Source: Dendrobium chrysotoxum (lineage: Eukaryota; Streptophyta; Magnoliopsida; Asparagales; Orchidaceae). Taken from it: a stretch of 64,000 nt of DNA. Positions within the stretch are counted from its first letter, which is position 1; each line of letters begins with the position of its first letter. The notes beneath the pieces are model-generated. The model worked only from the letters and a program-made list of their open reading frames with translations, was not told the DNA's origin and did not search any database. The DNA lies in the NCBI GenBank assembly GCA_019925795.1, contig CM034305.1, positions 90,928,433 to 90,992,432 on the forward strand, read 5' to 3'. Shown one piece after another: positions 1 through 10,741 of the stretch. A program made the translations under genes and the position numbers.

Positions 1-1606
1 TAATTCAAACTCATTTAATGCCTCCGATTACAACAAAAAATACTTGAAGAGCAATCAAATAAATCTTTAAGGATTATGTCGGAAGGGAATTTATCCTATT
101 CCTGATCAACCTTCCAAGCCTGTGCCCTTCACATCTTGTGCTATACTTTATGGACAAGCCTTATCCACGGTGTGGCATCATCAACTAGGGCACCAAAGCA
201 ACTCCATACTTGAGAAGAGTTATGTAGGACAAAACAATTTCCTTCTTTATATATTTTTAATACATCATCTATCTCTAATTCATGTCAACTTGCAAAGAGT
301 CGATGACTCAAGTTTTTTGAATCACAGACTATTACATACAAGCCTCTAGGACCTTGTGCATTATGATTTATGAGGACCCTCCCAGGTTATTTACACTGAA
401 GGATATTGCTATTATATTTCCCTTATCGATGACTTCTCTAAACATTGTTGGGCATTTCCCATGAAGAACAGATTGGAAACAACTCAAAATTTTGTTCACA
501 TCAAAAATTTAGTTAAAAATTAAATACAAACCCCTCTCAAAATTGTGTTCTAATGGAGGCAAATAATATAATAATACTGATTTCCACAATCTTCTCTCTC
601 AATGGGGTATTACACATCAATATAATTATCCTTAAAATTTGAAAAAAAAAAAAAACAGTGTTGCCAAACACAAATATAGACAGTCATTGAAAATGTTCGA
701 AATTCACTTTTTAAAGCTCATTTACAATCATCTTTTGGTTGACACCCTTATAACTATAGTATATCTAATCAATAAATTACCCTCCACAAATAACAACCTA
801 TATTTTCCATATTAGCTTCTCCACAACAAGCCCGCATAATACTTGCATCTTAGTATTTTTGGTAGGAAATAACATCCCAAGTTACAATCTCATTCTTCAA
901 ACAAACTTGCTCCCAAATCCATTTGTTATATATTTTTTTGGTTACGCATCTTTTCACAAAGGCTACAATCCTTCCTTTGATAAAAACATCATATCTAGTC
1001 ATGTTCAATTTAATGAATCAAGCATGTTTTATATCGATTTTACATCCTCCGGTACTCCTGTCTCTTCACTGTCTATTATTCCCTTTATTATAGTACAGCA
1101 ATTTTTTCAGAATGTTCTCACTCCACAACACTGTTTTGACTTTTCTGTCTACTACTTCACTGCCTGCTGCTCTCCTTCGTCATGGCCCTTCACTTACTCT
1201 TGTTGCTTCCAACTTTTGTTGCTGCTCCACCCATGACAACGAGGAACTCCATATCATGACCGCAGCTATCTACAATTCCACATAATACTTCACAATCCCC
1301 TCCTCCCCTACATCACATGATTACTATATTTCAAATAGTGAATCTCAAAAAAAAAAATGTCATTAATATCACTCAAATGTTTGATAAACTAATTACTCCC
1401 TCATGCTACACTCCAGCAGTCTAGCATCCGTATGGTGACAGGTATGTCCTTTAAGTTTCATACTCTTTAATCTCAAAGCACTTGGGTGCTCTTCTTACCC
1501 AACCCTCATCAGAATGTGCTCGATTAAACTCAAATGCAATTTTGATGGCAGCATTGTTCTCGATAAAGCTTAGTAGCTCAAAGATACCGACAATAGTAAG
1601 CTATTG
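1..1606 (+). pseudogene. Ty1/copia element 1, 5' part: GAG-pre-integrase, integrase and start of RT
   Basis: This is a degenerate copia polyprotein with many stops and frameshifts. At 122-220 the reading WHHQLGHQS is the GAG-pre-integrase zinc motif (family form LWHxRLGHxS). At 400-560 there is an integrase-core stretch beginning IDDFSKHCWAFPMK. At 930-1040 GYASFHKGYNPSFDKN matches the FLGYSxxHKGY segment at the end of the copia integrase. At 1500-1590 a KLKCNFDGSIVLDKA-like stretch matches the start of the reverse transcriptase. The element enters from the left edge and is broken at 1607 by a gypsy LTR. A matching RNase H end and 3' LTR appear at 7142-8690, so I infer one copia element split by later insertions. 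It lies in the last intron of the minus-strand host gene, in antisense orientation to it. Confidence 0.8.
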
Positions 1607-2082
1607 TGTTAGACCAGTCCAGCAGGTCCAATCAGGACCGGCTTGGGTCTACAGGAGGCATAATAGGGGGGTTTCACCCTAGCCTAGCTGCCCCCTTGAG
1701 GGTGGGGTCCACAAGCCCAATTAAGGGGGGATTTAGGAGGGAAATTTCAAATAGAGGTAGTTGTTTGGTAATTAGGGGGGGATTAATGTTTGTTTAAAAT
1801 GAAATTACTTATAGGGTTTATTTTTCTTCTCTGTTTTTTGGCTGAAATTTGTGGTTCTTAGATCTTGTTTGGGCTCTAGCGACGTCTAGAGATTTGGAAG
1901 AGCAGGATTTTCCTCTCCAATAGAAGATCCATGGTATATTGTGTTGTTCTTCTACTATTATCAATAAAAAAAGGTTCATTTCTGGTTATTCTTCCAAGTT
2001 CTTCTCAAATATGTTTTTGCAAAGTGCTGAAATTCAAATTCAACCAGAGGGAACTCTTGATTTCTACAAGGGTTTCCTATCA
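1607..2082 (+). repeat. 5' LTR of Ty3/gypsy element A
   Basis: The LTR starts TGTTAGACCAGTCC and ends CTATCA (TG..CA, 476 bp), directly followed by a tRNA-Met-type primer binding site. The start is shared with two minus-strand LTR ends of the same family at 25911 and 27488 (TGTTAGATC). No 3' LTR for this copy was found, because the element is truncated at about 5779. Confidence 0.8.
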
Positions 2083-2084
2083 AA

Positions 2085-2097
2085 TTGGCATCAGAGC
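2085..2097 (+). other. Primer binding site of gypsy element A
   Basis: TTGGCATCAGAGC lies two bases after the LTR end. It is close to the TGGTATCAGAGC site complementary to initiator tRNA-Met that most plant LTR elements use, with one internal substitution (GGCAT for GGTAT). Confidence 0.75.
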
Positions 2098-2114
2098 ATC
2101 GATTCGTGGAACCT

Positions 2115-3390
2115 ATGGCCGGAAGGCAAGTGGAAGTGTTGGAAGGAGAAATGAGACAATTAAAATCAGACTTTGTTGAGAAGATTTCTAAATTTGAAAA
2201 CCAGCTTTCAGCCATCCATGAAAAGATGGATAGAAAGTTTGCCGTCATGGAAGAAATGTTGAGAAAGCTGCTTGAGGCCCAACCCAAAAAGGCGACATCG
2301 GAGGCAAAGGGAGCAATCAACGGACAAGTAAGTGGTAGAAACCTTAATCCACTAAGGAGATGGGAAAACCAGGAGGTGGAGATTTTGGAGGGGGAAAATG
2401 GGATGCCTCCCTAGAGCCTATTTCTAGGGAGGAGATGAGTAGTAAGTATGAAAGGATGGGTGCTGATTTTACAAGACGAGGGGCTGATTTTGAGCATAGG
2501 GGTGAGGATTGGGACAAAGGGAGAGGTGATTTTGAAAAGGGGTTTGTGTATGAGCAATAAGGGGGGATCGGGACACTTGGGGAGCACCACCACTTCGTGG
2601 AATGAGAGGTTATGGAGGATTCAGGGGAAACAGAGGCGATCTGAGAGTAAGAAAACTGAAGATGTTCATCTTTAAGAGAGAGGATGCATATGAATGGATC
2701 TATGAGGTGGAGAGGTATTTTGCTATCAGCGGATTGACGGAGGAGAGTCTGATGGCAGCTAGCCTATGTTTGGAAGAGAAGGCCTAGGCCTGGTACTAGT
2801 GAAAGGGCATGAGATGACCCATACGGAGCTGGAGGGAGTTCAATGATTGCTTGTTGAAACATTTCCGAACCAGCAAGGGAGGAGACTTCTACAAGCAATT
2901 TTTCGCTCTGACACAGGACGGTTTGGTGGTAGAGTACAGGGAGAGGTTCGAATACTTTGCTAGCCAACTGGATCAGCTTTCTGAGATGGCGTTGGAGGGG
3001 AACTTTATGAAAGGGCTCAAACCAGAGATCCGAATGGTAGTTAGAGTGATGACTCCTTGTGACTTGTGGAGGCTATGGAGCTAGCGTAGTTAGTGGAGGA
3101 CTAGAAGTACTTGGAGAGGGGGGCCAGAGGCAACAGTTCAGAAGGCTCGTATAGGATGACCACCACTTTCTTAGCTCCCAAGGGGCCAGCATCGGGAAGC
3201 CTTCGTGATGCCCCAAAGGAGAAGCATGTAGGAGGGAGATTCAGGAGAAATTTCAAGAAGCTCACTGAGAAGGAGTTGCAAGAGAAGAGGGCGAAGTGAT
3301 TATGTTTTAGATGTGATGATCGGTACACACCCGGGCAACGGTGTAAGGACCGAACTCTTTAGGCTCCCACCATCTATGATGACGAAGAAG
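2115..3390 (+). pseudogene. gag of gypsy element A (Reina-like chromovirus)
   Basis: The likely start is the ATG at 2115 (MAGRQVEVLEGEM), not the TTG in the primer binding site. Residues 1-60 form a charged, probably coiled-coil N-terminus. From 2640 to 3090, in shifting frames, lies the retrotransposon gag domain (DAYEWIYEVERYF). At 3297-3345 a CxxCxxxxxxxGxxC knuckle (FRCDDRYTPGQRC) follows. This long-spaced finger, with TPGxxC in place of the usual GHxxxxC, is typical of Reina-type chromoviruses as I recall them; that lineage call is moderate. Several frameshifts and stops make it non-coding. It is nearly collinear with the minus-strand gag at 25963-27265. Confidence 0.8.
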
Positions 3391-3477
3391 CTGAGGAGGG
3401 AGGTGGGAGCGAGGCAGTGGTAGATGGGAAAGAAGACCTACATCTTGACATGGCCGATGTCTCCTTAAATTCAATGG

Positions 3478-5779
3478 TGGGATTCACTCTGAATCGCACC
3501 ATGAAAGTAAAAGGAGAATTAGCAGATTGGGAGGTTAGTGTTGATAGACAGTGGGGCTACTGACAATTTTATCTTCAACCAGGTTGTTGACTAATTGGGG
3601 GTGAAGTTGGTGGACACAAGGAGTTATGGGGTGATGATGGGCACTAGGAAGGTGCAGACAGGTAGAGGAGTATGTAGATGAGTGGTTCTGAACATACAAG
3701 GGGTCCAAGTGAGGGAAGACTTCCTTTCCTTGGAGTTGGAAAGCACTGATGTTATCCTAGGGATGAAGTGACTATAAACCTTGGGGGATACCAAGGTTTA
3801 TTGGAAAGCATTAACAATGGAGTTGGTAGTGGAGGGAAGAAGAATGATGATCAGGGGTGACGTAGGGTTATCAAAAGCCATGGTGTCACTCAAAACCATG
3901 GTCAGGACCTTACAGGAGGTGGGAGGTAGATTTCTGGTGGAGTTACAGTGCCTAGAGGAGGAGGAGGAGGAGGGGGGGATTGGAGGAAGAGGAACATTCC
4001 TCCTTCAGTGTAGCCACTTATACAACAGTTTAGTGAGGTTTTGCAACCATCTCAAGAATTTCCACCACCGAAGGATCAGGAGCATGCCATTACCTTTAGA
4101 GAGGGAGTGTCACCGATCAGTATCAGGCCACACTGCTACCCACAGCTTCAAAAGGACAATATTGAAAAAGCTAATCCGAGAGATGTTAGAGGCATGGATC
4201 ATCCGACCGAGTGTGAGTCCTTTTTCTGGCCCAGTCTTACTGGTCAAAAAGAAGAATGAGAGCAGGAGATTCTATGTGGACTATTGGGCCTTGAATAAAG
4301 AGACTGTGTGCCAGACAAGTTTCCCATTCCGGTGATAGATGAACTACTAGATGAGCTGTGTGGAGTAATAGTGTTCTCAAAAATGGATCTAAAGTCAGGG
4401 TACCATAAGATCCGGATGAGAGAAGAGAATGTCCCGAAAACTGCGTTCAGGATACATGAAGGACACTATGAGTTCTTAGTGATGCCATTTAGCCTCACCA
4501 ATGCCCCTACTACCTTCCAGTCCCTCATGAACAGGGTATTCCAACCTTTTCTCCAGAAGTTCGTACTGATTTTTTTTATGACATACTGGTGTACAACAGA
4601 TCGATGGATGAACATTTGGAGCACTTGAGAGTGGTCCTAGAAGTATTACAGGAACATCAGCTGAGGGCTAATCTGAAGGAGGATTGCTTAGCATAGTCCA
4701 GTTTGAAATACTTGGGGCAAGTGGCATCTCAGGAGAGGGTGGCGGTGGACAAGCCAAGATTGAGGCAATGCATGACCTCTACCCAAGAATTTGAGAGAGC
4801 TGAGTGGTTTCCTAGGTTTGACTAGGTATTACAGGAGATTTGTGAAAAGATACAACACCATAGCCTACTGTTAACAAAACAACTAAAGAAAGATAGCTTC
4901 TTGTGGAGAGAGACAGCTACCCAGAACTTTGAGAGATTGAAAAAAGCCATGACCACGATACCGATTTTGGCCCTACAGGATTTCAATTAGATTTTTGTGG
5001 TTGAGACTGATGCATCATGATATAGATTAGGAGTCGTGCTCATGCAAAATCATAGATTCATAGCTTACTTTAGCCAAGTGTTGACAGCCAGAGCTAGATT
5101 GAAGTCCGTCTATGAAAGAGAGTTGATGGTCATTGTGTTATATAAGCCAGGATTGGAGAACAAGGCGGCGGATGCCTTGTCCAGAGATGCATGGGGGAGC
5201 TTCAGGAGTTAGCTATGTCGATACCGCTGATACTGGATTGGGGGCTATCAAAGAGGAGAGTGTGCAGGATGAGGAACTGGGAAGAATTAGAGAAAATCTT
5301 TTGAGGGATGAGAACAATCACGTTGGCTATTCTCTAGAGGGGGAGAGACTGCTATATCAGGGGAGGTTTGTGATGCTTCAGACCTCAGTTCATATCCCAC
5401 AGCTACTTTAGGAGTTCCATGAGAGTGCGGTGGGGGGTTACTCTGGGGTGAAGAAAACATACAGGAGACTGGCAGCGGAGTTGTATTGGAAGGGGATGCA
5501 CAATGATGTGGAAAAAATGTCGGCTAGATGTGAGGTGTGCCAGCGGAACAAGTACATAACCATGGCTCCTCGGTGGTTACTTCAACCCCTAGCTCTACCA
5601 GACAGGTTGTAGGAGGTCACCATGGACTTCAGTGATGGGTTACCCCAATCTGAAGGATTTACAGTGATTTTGGTGGTAGTTGACAGATTGAGCAAGTACG
5701 CTCACTTCATCCCCTACGACATCCTTACACGGCAGTGACTGTGATGATTGCATTCATCAAAGAGGTGCTAACGTTGCAT
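3478..5779 (+). pseudogene. pol of gypsy element A: protease, RT, RNase H, integrase (truncated)
   Basis: The domain order protease-RT-RNase H-integrase defines Ty3/gypsy. The protease motif at 3541-3570 reads LIDSGATDNFI, with catalytic DSG intact. RT runs from about 4090 to 4760: PVLLVKKKNE, FSKMDLKSGYHKIRM and FLVMPFSLTNAPTTF are clear. The FxDD catalytic motif at about 4575-4590 is destroyed by a frameshift in a T-run. RNase H starts near 4920 (VVETDAS) and is internally deleted before NKAADALSRD at 5160. Integrase has the HHCC finger (GYSGVKKTYRRL..CEVCQRN, 5430-5560) and the start of the catalytic core (MDFSDGLPQSEGF, VVVDRLSKYAHFIP). The sequence stops at about 5779, where unrelated LTR-like sequence begins. 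There is no chromodomain and no 3' LTR. Confidence 0.85.
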
Positions 5780-6497
5780 ATAATATACCGATTTGATACT
5801 GATATAGAATATTGATTCACATCGATACTAATACTACTACTGATTCACTGTTATTATTATTATTATTGATTCACTGTATTGATTACTGATATTAAGAATA
5901 TGAAATACTAAGCATATAATATACCGATTTGATACTGATATAGAATATCTAGATAGTATGTATACACTCCTATATGATTTTACTGTATTGAAATGATTTC
6001 GATAGTCTTTGTCGATGCTTTGGTTTAATTGTTTTATACGATTTCTCTATTAATTGATAGTACTAATACAACGACTGCTTTAGTAATTCTACACCCGTAC
6101 TGGTTTATCGATTTCTCCATTGTCCTGCATTATTGGCTTCCATACTGCATTGCTTTACTGGTTACAAACTTTATTGCTACTACATATGCATTTAACTGTT
6201 TATGCATTAATTCCTGATCATATTAATACTACTGCTATGATTTGACTGCTGACATGCATATTGCTCCTTTGCTAGCTTTGAGTTCAGTTGTAGGATTTGA
6301 TTGCTTGCTGGGCTCTTGGGCTTATTATATGTGATTAAATGATTGCAGGTCAAGGCAAGGGAGCAGGAAATTGAGATTGACCAGGATCCTTCAGGCTCAT
6401 ATTCTTGATATTTTAGCTATTCTTTTATACTCAGGACAAAATAGTTGTGATATGATTGTATAGATCCTGAGTAATATACATAATTTTTGTGAAATGA

Positions 6498-6529
<32 letters not shown>

Positions 6530-6601
6530 AATTAGGTAGCTCTCTGCTTAATTATTAAAAGATAAAAGAATAATTCTTCCAAATTAGATTATGGGGCATC
6601 A
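5777..6601 (+). repeat. Truncated Tekay/Del-like LTR fragment, plus orientation
   Basis: It abuts the broken integrase of element A. The features of this LTR group are present: clusters of ACTGxTATGATTTGAC, a GGTCAAGGCAAGGGAGCAGG stretch, CCTGAGTAATATACAT, and a terminal TGGGGCATCACA resembling the GGGTTGTGACA end of the element at 54-62 kb. A 36-bp direct repeat beginning CATATAATATACC occurs at 5777 and 5913. A (TA)n tract lies at 6498-6524. The family assignment is by resemblance and moderate. Confidence 0.5.
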
Positions 6602-7141
6602 CAAGATTGGGGCCAGATTGGGGTTGATTGGATGAATTTGAGTCGCATATCTAGCCTAACCTAGTGGGCTGAACCGAGAGTGGACGTCATGTCATTGGAA
6701 CCTACAGGAAGAGGCAGGGCAGAGACCAATTTGTTATGACAATGACTCAAATAAAAACTCCCTTAGTAATGATAATGCATAAGATTTCTGAGTTGTTGCC
6801 AATTATTTCAACTTTTTTTAAGAATTAAATATAGATGAGTAGTCAACTGAGAAAAAAAAATTAGAGCTGAACTTAATGTTATATGATACTTTTATGAAAT
6901 TCATATATTTTATGTTGTTTTGTTCCTGTAATATTGGATTTCAATTCTATTTCACATAATTTATCATTTACCACTTTACATCTTATGCAATTTTTTATTT
7001 CATATGTATGTAAATTTATTACTTCATAGTTCAACAGAAAGTTAAGATATCATCCTTTAACATATTATTTGGGTATTATATAAAAATAACTTTTAACTTT
7101 TATTTTCACCTTATGCAATTTTTAGATTTTGAGCCTCACGA
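6602..7141. other. Unassigned intronic sequence
   Basis: About 540 bp of AT-rich sequence with no readable coding, LTR end or RNA motif. It lies between the gypsy-derived LTR fragment and the resumed copia RNase H. If the copia element was once continuous, its RT should fall here, but I see no RT motifs, so that segment is deleted or unrecognisable. Confidence 0.4.
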
Positions 7142-7670
7142 ATGAAAGACGCCTCAATACTCAATTGCGCAATTTTTAAACATTGCTTTCAACAAAGCAT
7201 GTCAACATATGCATCAATCTTCACGCCATTTTGTCACCTCTTCAAATATATTCTTCGATATTTCAAAAGAACTCTCAACTGTGGCCTATCTTTTCAAAGA
7301 GGACATCTAATGCGTCAAACTTTTTTAGACTTGATTGGGCCAGTGATTCCATAAGCTGAACGTTCACCACAGGTTACTGTGCTTCCCTTGGTTGTGCTTT
7401 ATTTCCTGGTGTGTAAAAAAGCAATCTATTGTTGCTTTTATACGAAAGTAGAATATTGTGTCATTGCTACGGCCACCGTTGATATCATCTAGCTCCATTG
7501 CCTCTGAGATGAGTTTTATCTTCTCCCTTGGACACCACCACCTTATATTAGGACAATATTTCAAACATGAAATTGCAAAAAACCAATTTTTCATGCTCGT
7601 GCAAAGCAGAATAGATCATCACTTCTTGCATGAATGTATTCTTTCCAAGGTAATTTTTTGTACACCATAC
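7142..7670 (+). pseudogene. Ty1/copia element 1, RNase H part
   Basis: The readings QQSMSTYASIFTPFCHL, YILRYFKRTLNCGLSF and the following stretch match the copia RT/RNase H junction (LKRILRYLKGTLxxGLxF). Near 7550-7660, IAKNQFFMLVQSRIDHHFL resembles the SRTKHIDIRYHFIRE segment at the end of copia RNase H. Coding then resumes after a MITE at 8190, as LSQN.FTDSFTKSLPT, the usual TxxQLADxFTKxLP terminus, ending with the tract GAGGAGG before the LTR. Many stops are present. Confidence 0.7.
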
Positions 7671-8189
7671 TGGGTTGTGCATTTGGTCGCTTTGGTCTAT
7701 TTGATTAGCAAACTAGCAAAATCAATTGATTTCAATTTCAAAATTTAGAAAATTGAATTAACCAAACTATTTTCCAAGTCAAATTGAATTGAACCAAATT
7801 TTAGTTCGGTCAATTCAATTTAATTCTGGATGAATCAAACTATAATTAATTTTAACTATAAATTTAATCATCATTACCTTTAAATAGAATGTTTAAAAAA
7901 GAGACAATTAATCTATAGTAAATTTGATAATTTTATTATGTGGAATAAATGATATCCACATTGATATTTATGTCATTTGTTTATTCATAATTTATTGATT
8001 TTATTGATTTAATATGTGAATAAATTAGCATAATTTGGACTTTTTGGTTTGATTGGTTTTACAAAAATAAAAACTGAAACTAAAGTCGTAGACAGTCAAA
8101 ATAATAACAAATAATCAAACTGATATTTTGACAACCAAATCAAATAAGTTGGCTCAATTTAGTTTTAACCAAAAAAATGCATAGCCCTG
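7671..8189. mobile_element. hAT-like MITE inserted in copia RNase H
   Basis: The ends are inverted (left TGGGTTGTGCAT, right complement AGGGCTATGCAT). Flanks CACCATAC (7663-7670) and CACCACAC (8190-8197) match at 7 of 8 bases, as expected for a hAT 8-bp target duplication. The interior is AT-rich with further inverted segments (AATTGAATTAACC and GGTTTGATTGG types) and no coding. Removing it brings the copia RNase H halves back together, which supports the boundaries. Confidence 0.7.
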
Positions 8190-8311
8190 CACCACACCTT
8201 GTCTCAGAACTAGTTTACTGACAGCTTTACCAAATCCCTACCTACTAGATGCTTCGAGTTTCTTTGTTACAAGTTGACGATCATTCCACTGACCATCAAC
8301 TTAAGAGGAGG

Positions 8312-8690
8312 TGATAACACTACTAATTCTAACATTATACCACCACCACCACCACAACAACAACAACAACAACGACGGTAGCCAGCTTCACCGCCAAATG
8401 ATAACGCTTGCTTCTAACACTACACAAAGTCAACAATGGTAGCTACGCTCGCTCTGCCAATTCATCTTCACCGCACAATGCAAAACAAACAATCAATCTC
8501 AGTGCTTGATGAATAACAGGGACTGTCATCCATAATTAATTAAAGGCAAAATGGTCATTATGCAAGACAAGATACTTAATATAATAGTATAAATACTACT
8601 CATCCTGTAAACAATTAATCTATTGCATGGAAAATATATTTTCCATACCTTCATCTTCCTTCTTTAATTCTTCACTACGCTGTGTTGTGA
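8312..8690 (+). repeat. 3' LTR of copia element 1
   Basis: The LTR begins TGATAACACTACTAATTC directly after a purine tract (AAGAGGAGG) that serves as polypurine tract. It holds a (CCA)n(CAA)n run at 8341-8376 and a TATA-like AGTATAAATACTACTC near 8588. The right edge is uncertain, because no TG..CA end or target duplication could be fixed. Confidence 0.55.
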
Positions 8691-9228
8691 TGTTTATGTT
8701 ATTTCTCAAAAACAACCCCGAAATACATTCAAAATCCTCTTTCCTTGCATAACCTGACCCTCACCAACTCTCCTTGCTGTAAAATGTCATAACAGACATC
8801 CCTACATTTTTCCGATTTTTTGAAGCTACTAAGCATTCAACCGCATAACCCGCTACATTCAATTTCCCCTAATATTTTCTTCACTTAAACTTGAATTCAA
8901 ATCTCTCAAACCTAGACAAAATACTCATAATTTGAATTCTATTGGAATGAAACTTTAAAATATTATTTTAAATCTCTTTTCCTAAATAAAAAATTACTTA
9001 ACTACCTAGTTTAAATTGATCTAAACTAGTTGTTTAACCCTTTCTCTTTTGCTTCCAAAACAGAATATCATTATTAGGACCCACAAGAGAAAACACGTCA
9101 AATATAAAATAACATCTCTACTCACCCCACCAGGCTCCCAACTATTATCTCTCATTCCACAATCTCCTTATTAGATTCCTTTCTATCTCTGATTTAAACA
9201 ACATAACTTTCCACTCGCTCTGTTAACT

Positions 9229-9271
<43 letters not shown>

Positions 9272-9360
9272 CCCTATTCCTAGACCAATTCCATCAAAAA
9301 CCTTAGTAAAAAATCCTGGACCATAAATTCTAAGCTATGGCACTGAGGAAAATTAACATG

Positions 9361-9438
<78 letters not shown>

Positions 9439-10617
9439 AAAGGTTGATGGATCTTCTCAACCTACTGAGCAAATCTACTTAAGAATAAGCTGCAAACAAT
9501 TATTGCAGTTTATTTAAGAATTTCAAAATAAAAATCATTTTATAAAAGAAGATTTTCAGAATTAGATTCTTCTACGAATGTAAATATAGATGTTTATCCC
9601 TTTCAGTCTCTCTCTCTCTCTCTATGGGAAAGTGACCCCATTGATGTTTTCCTTCCGAAGTGTTTCCTTTGTCATTCTTCTTTCAGATGTGTTCCCAATA
9701 AGATGGATTTCACCAATTAGACACTACAAAAAAAGATCTTCTAGCTCATCAATCAACAAAGTTAGAACTCTCTAAAGTACAGCTCTTCGTAACCAAGAGG
9801 ATTGATGTAGTACAAATATGGATTGTATTATATCTTAGTATTTTACTGCTATTATCATTGTATTTCTTTTAATTCATTTTTCATATTTAATTTAATAATC
9901 ATGGGCAATATGATCATTTGTTAGCTTAGGATAGGTCTGATTATTTGGGTTTATCTAGTAGAATTTATTATAAAGAAAGGTAATGTGATAGTTAGATCAT
10001 GATTATTAGAATGAAACAAATCAACAATGCTTAGCCTGTTTCTCCATCTTATTAGGCTGTGTTTTGGTTATTCCCTCTTCTCCCGTCCCTCTTCTTCTTC
10101 CTCAACATCATTAAGGTTTTTATAAATCTTCCACTACAGCTCTACACCTATAGAAACCATTAGATCTCTCACAAGGAAGAAAGCAATCTAGAACGTAGGG
10201 ATAATGCTGAAAACCTACATAGGCTAGAGATTAGAGAAGTAATAATGCCCTTTTTGGAAGTATTAGCTTCAAGTATTGGAGGACTTATGGAAGATGCCAA
10301 AATTTTGAATTGCAGGTCATACAAACTTACAAACTTATAATTGAAACCAACCGGTAATAACAAAACCAGCCAGGTCTCATGTAGCATCTGGTTTAGAGTT
10401 ATCTGACGAGTTATTTGGCGTAGATTTTTCAGAAAACTTACAGACTGACAAGTTATCTGGCGTAGAGTTTTCAGAAAATAAGCATTGTGATTTAAGCTGG
10501 TCAAACACATAAAATTCTTAGGTCTAAACATCATGATTGTTCAATCTATGGTTCAAAAACCAATTATAAGATGAGCAAATAGAAAAGTTTTACTGTTCAA
10601 TCAAGAAGTGATCATAC
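8691..10617. other. Host intron sequence with microsatellites
   Basis: This is AT-rich sequence without a readable gene, in the last intron of the minus-strand gene. It contains (TA)n at 9232-9270, a 34-base A run joined to (TA)n at 9361-9434, and a (CT)n at about 9606-9622. At 9805-10115 a stretch starting TGATGTAGTACAAATATGG and ending in a pyrimidine-rich CTCTTCTCCCGTCCC segment resembles a solo copia LTR, but I could not prove its ends. At 10396-10480 a roughly 45-bp unit (GTTATCTGGCGTAGA type) is repeated imperfectly. Confidence 0.45.
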
Positions 10618-10741
10618 CTGTATGGAGACTTCTGCAACATCAGCCCTAGCAATTGTTCTGGTTTCAGTTTTAAGGAGTTCGTCATTTTTACCTACAAGGA
10701 GCTCCCGCAGGCCCCCATCCTTGTCCTGCAGCCCTCCAGCC
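10618..10741 (-). CDS. Exon 6 of the SDR-like gene
   Basis: 124 bp, acceptor GGAGCAG|GGCTGG, donor ATACAG|GTATGA. It completes the split Arg codon and encodes AGGLQDKDGGLRELLVGKND, then LLKTETRTIARADVAEVSIQ. It ends in phase 0, where homologues continue with A(L/F)xxEEAK; that continuation was not found to the left in this window. Confidence 0.92.

Noticed and set aside
8691..10617. Final exon of the SDR-like gene
   Set aside because: I looked on the minus strand for the EEAKFKAFDL and DFKALF region in the left 10 kb and found no match, so it is probably left of the window.
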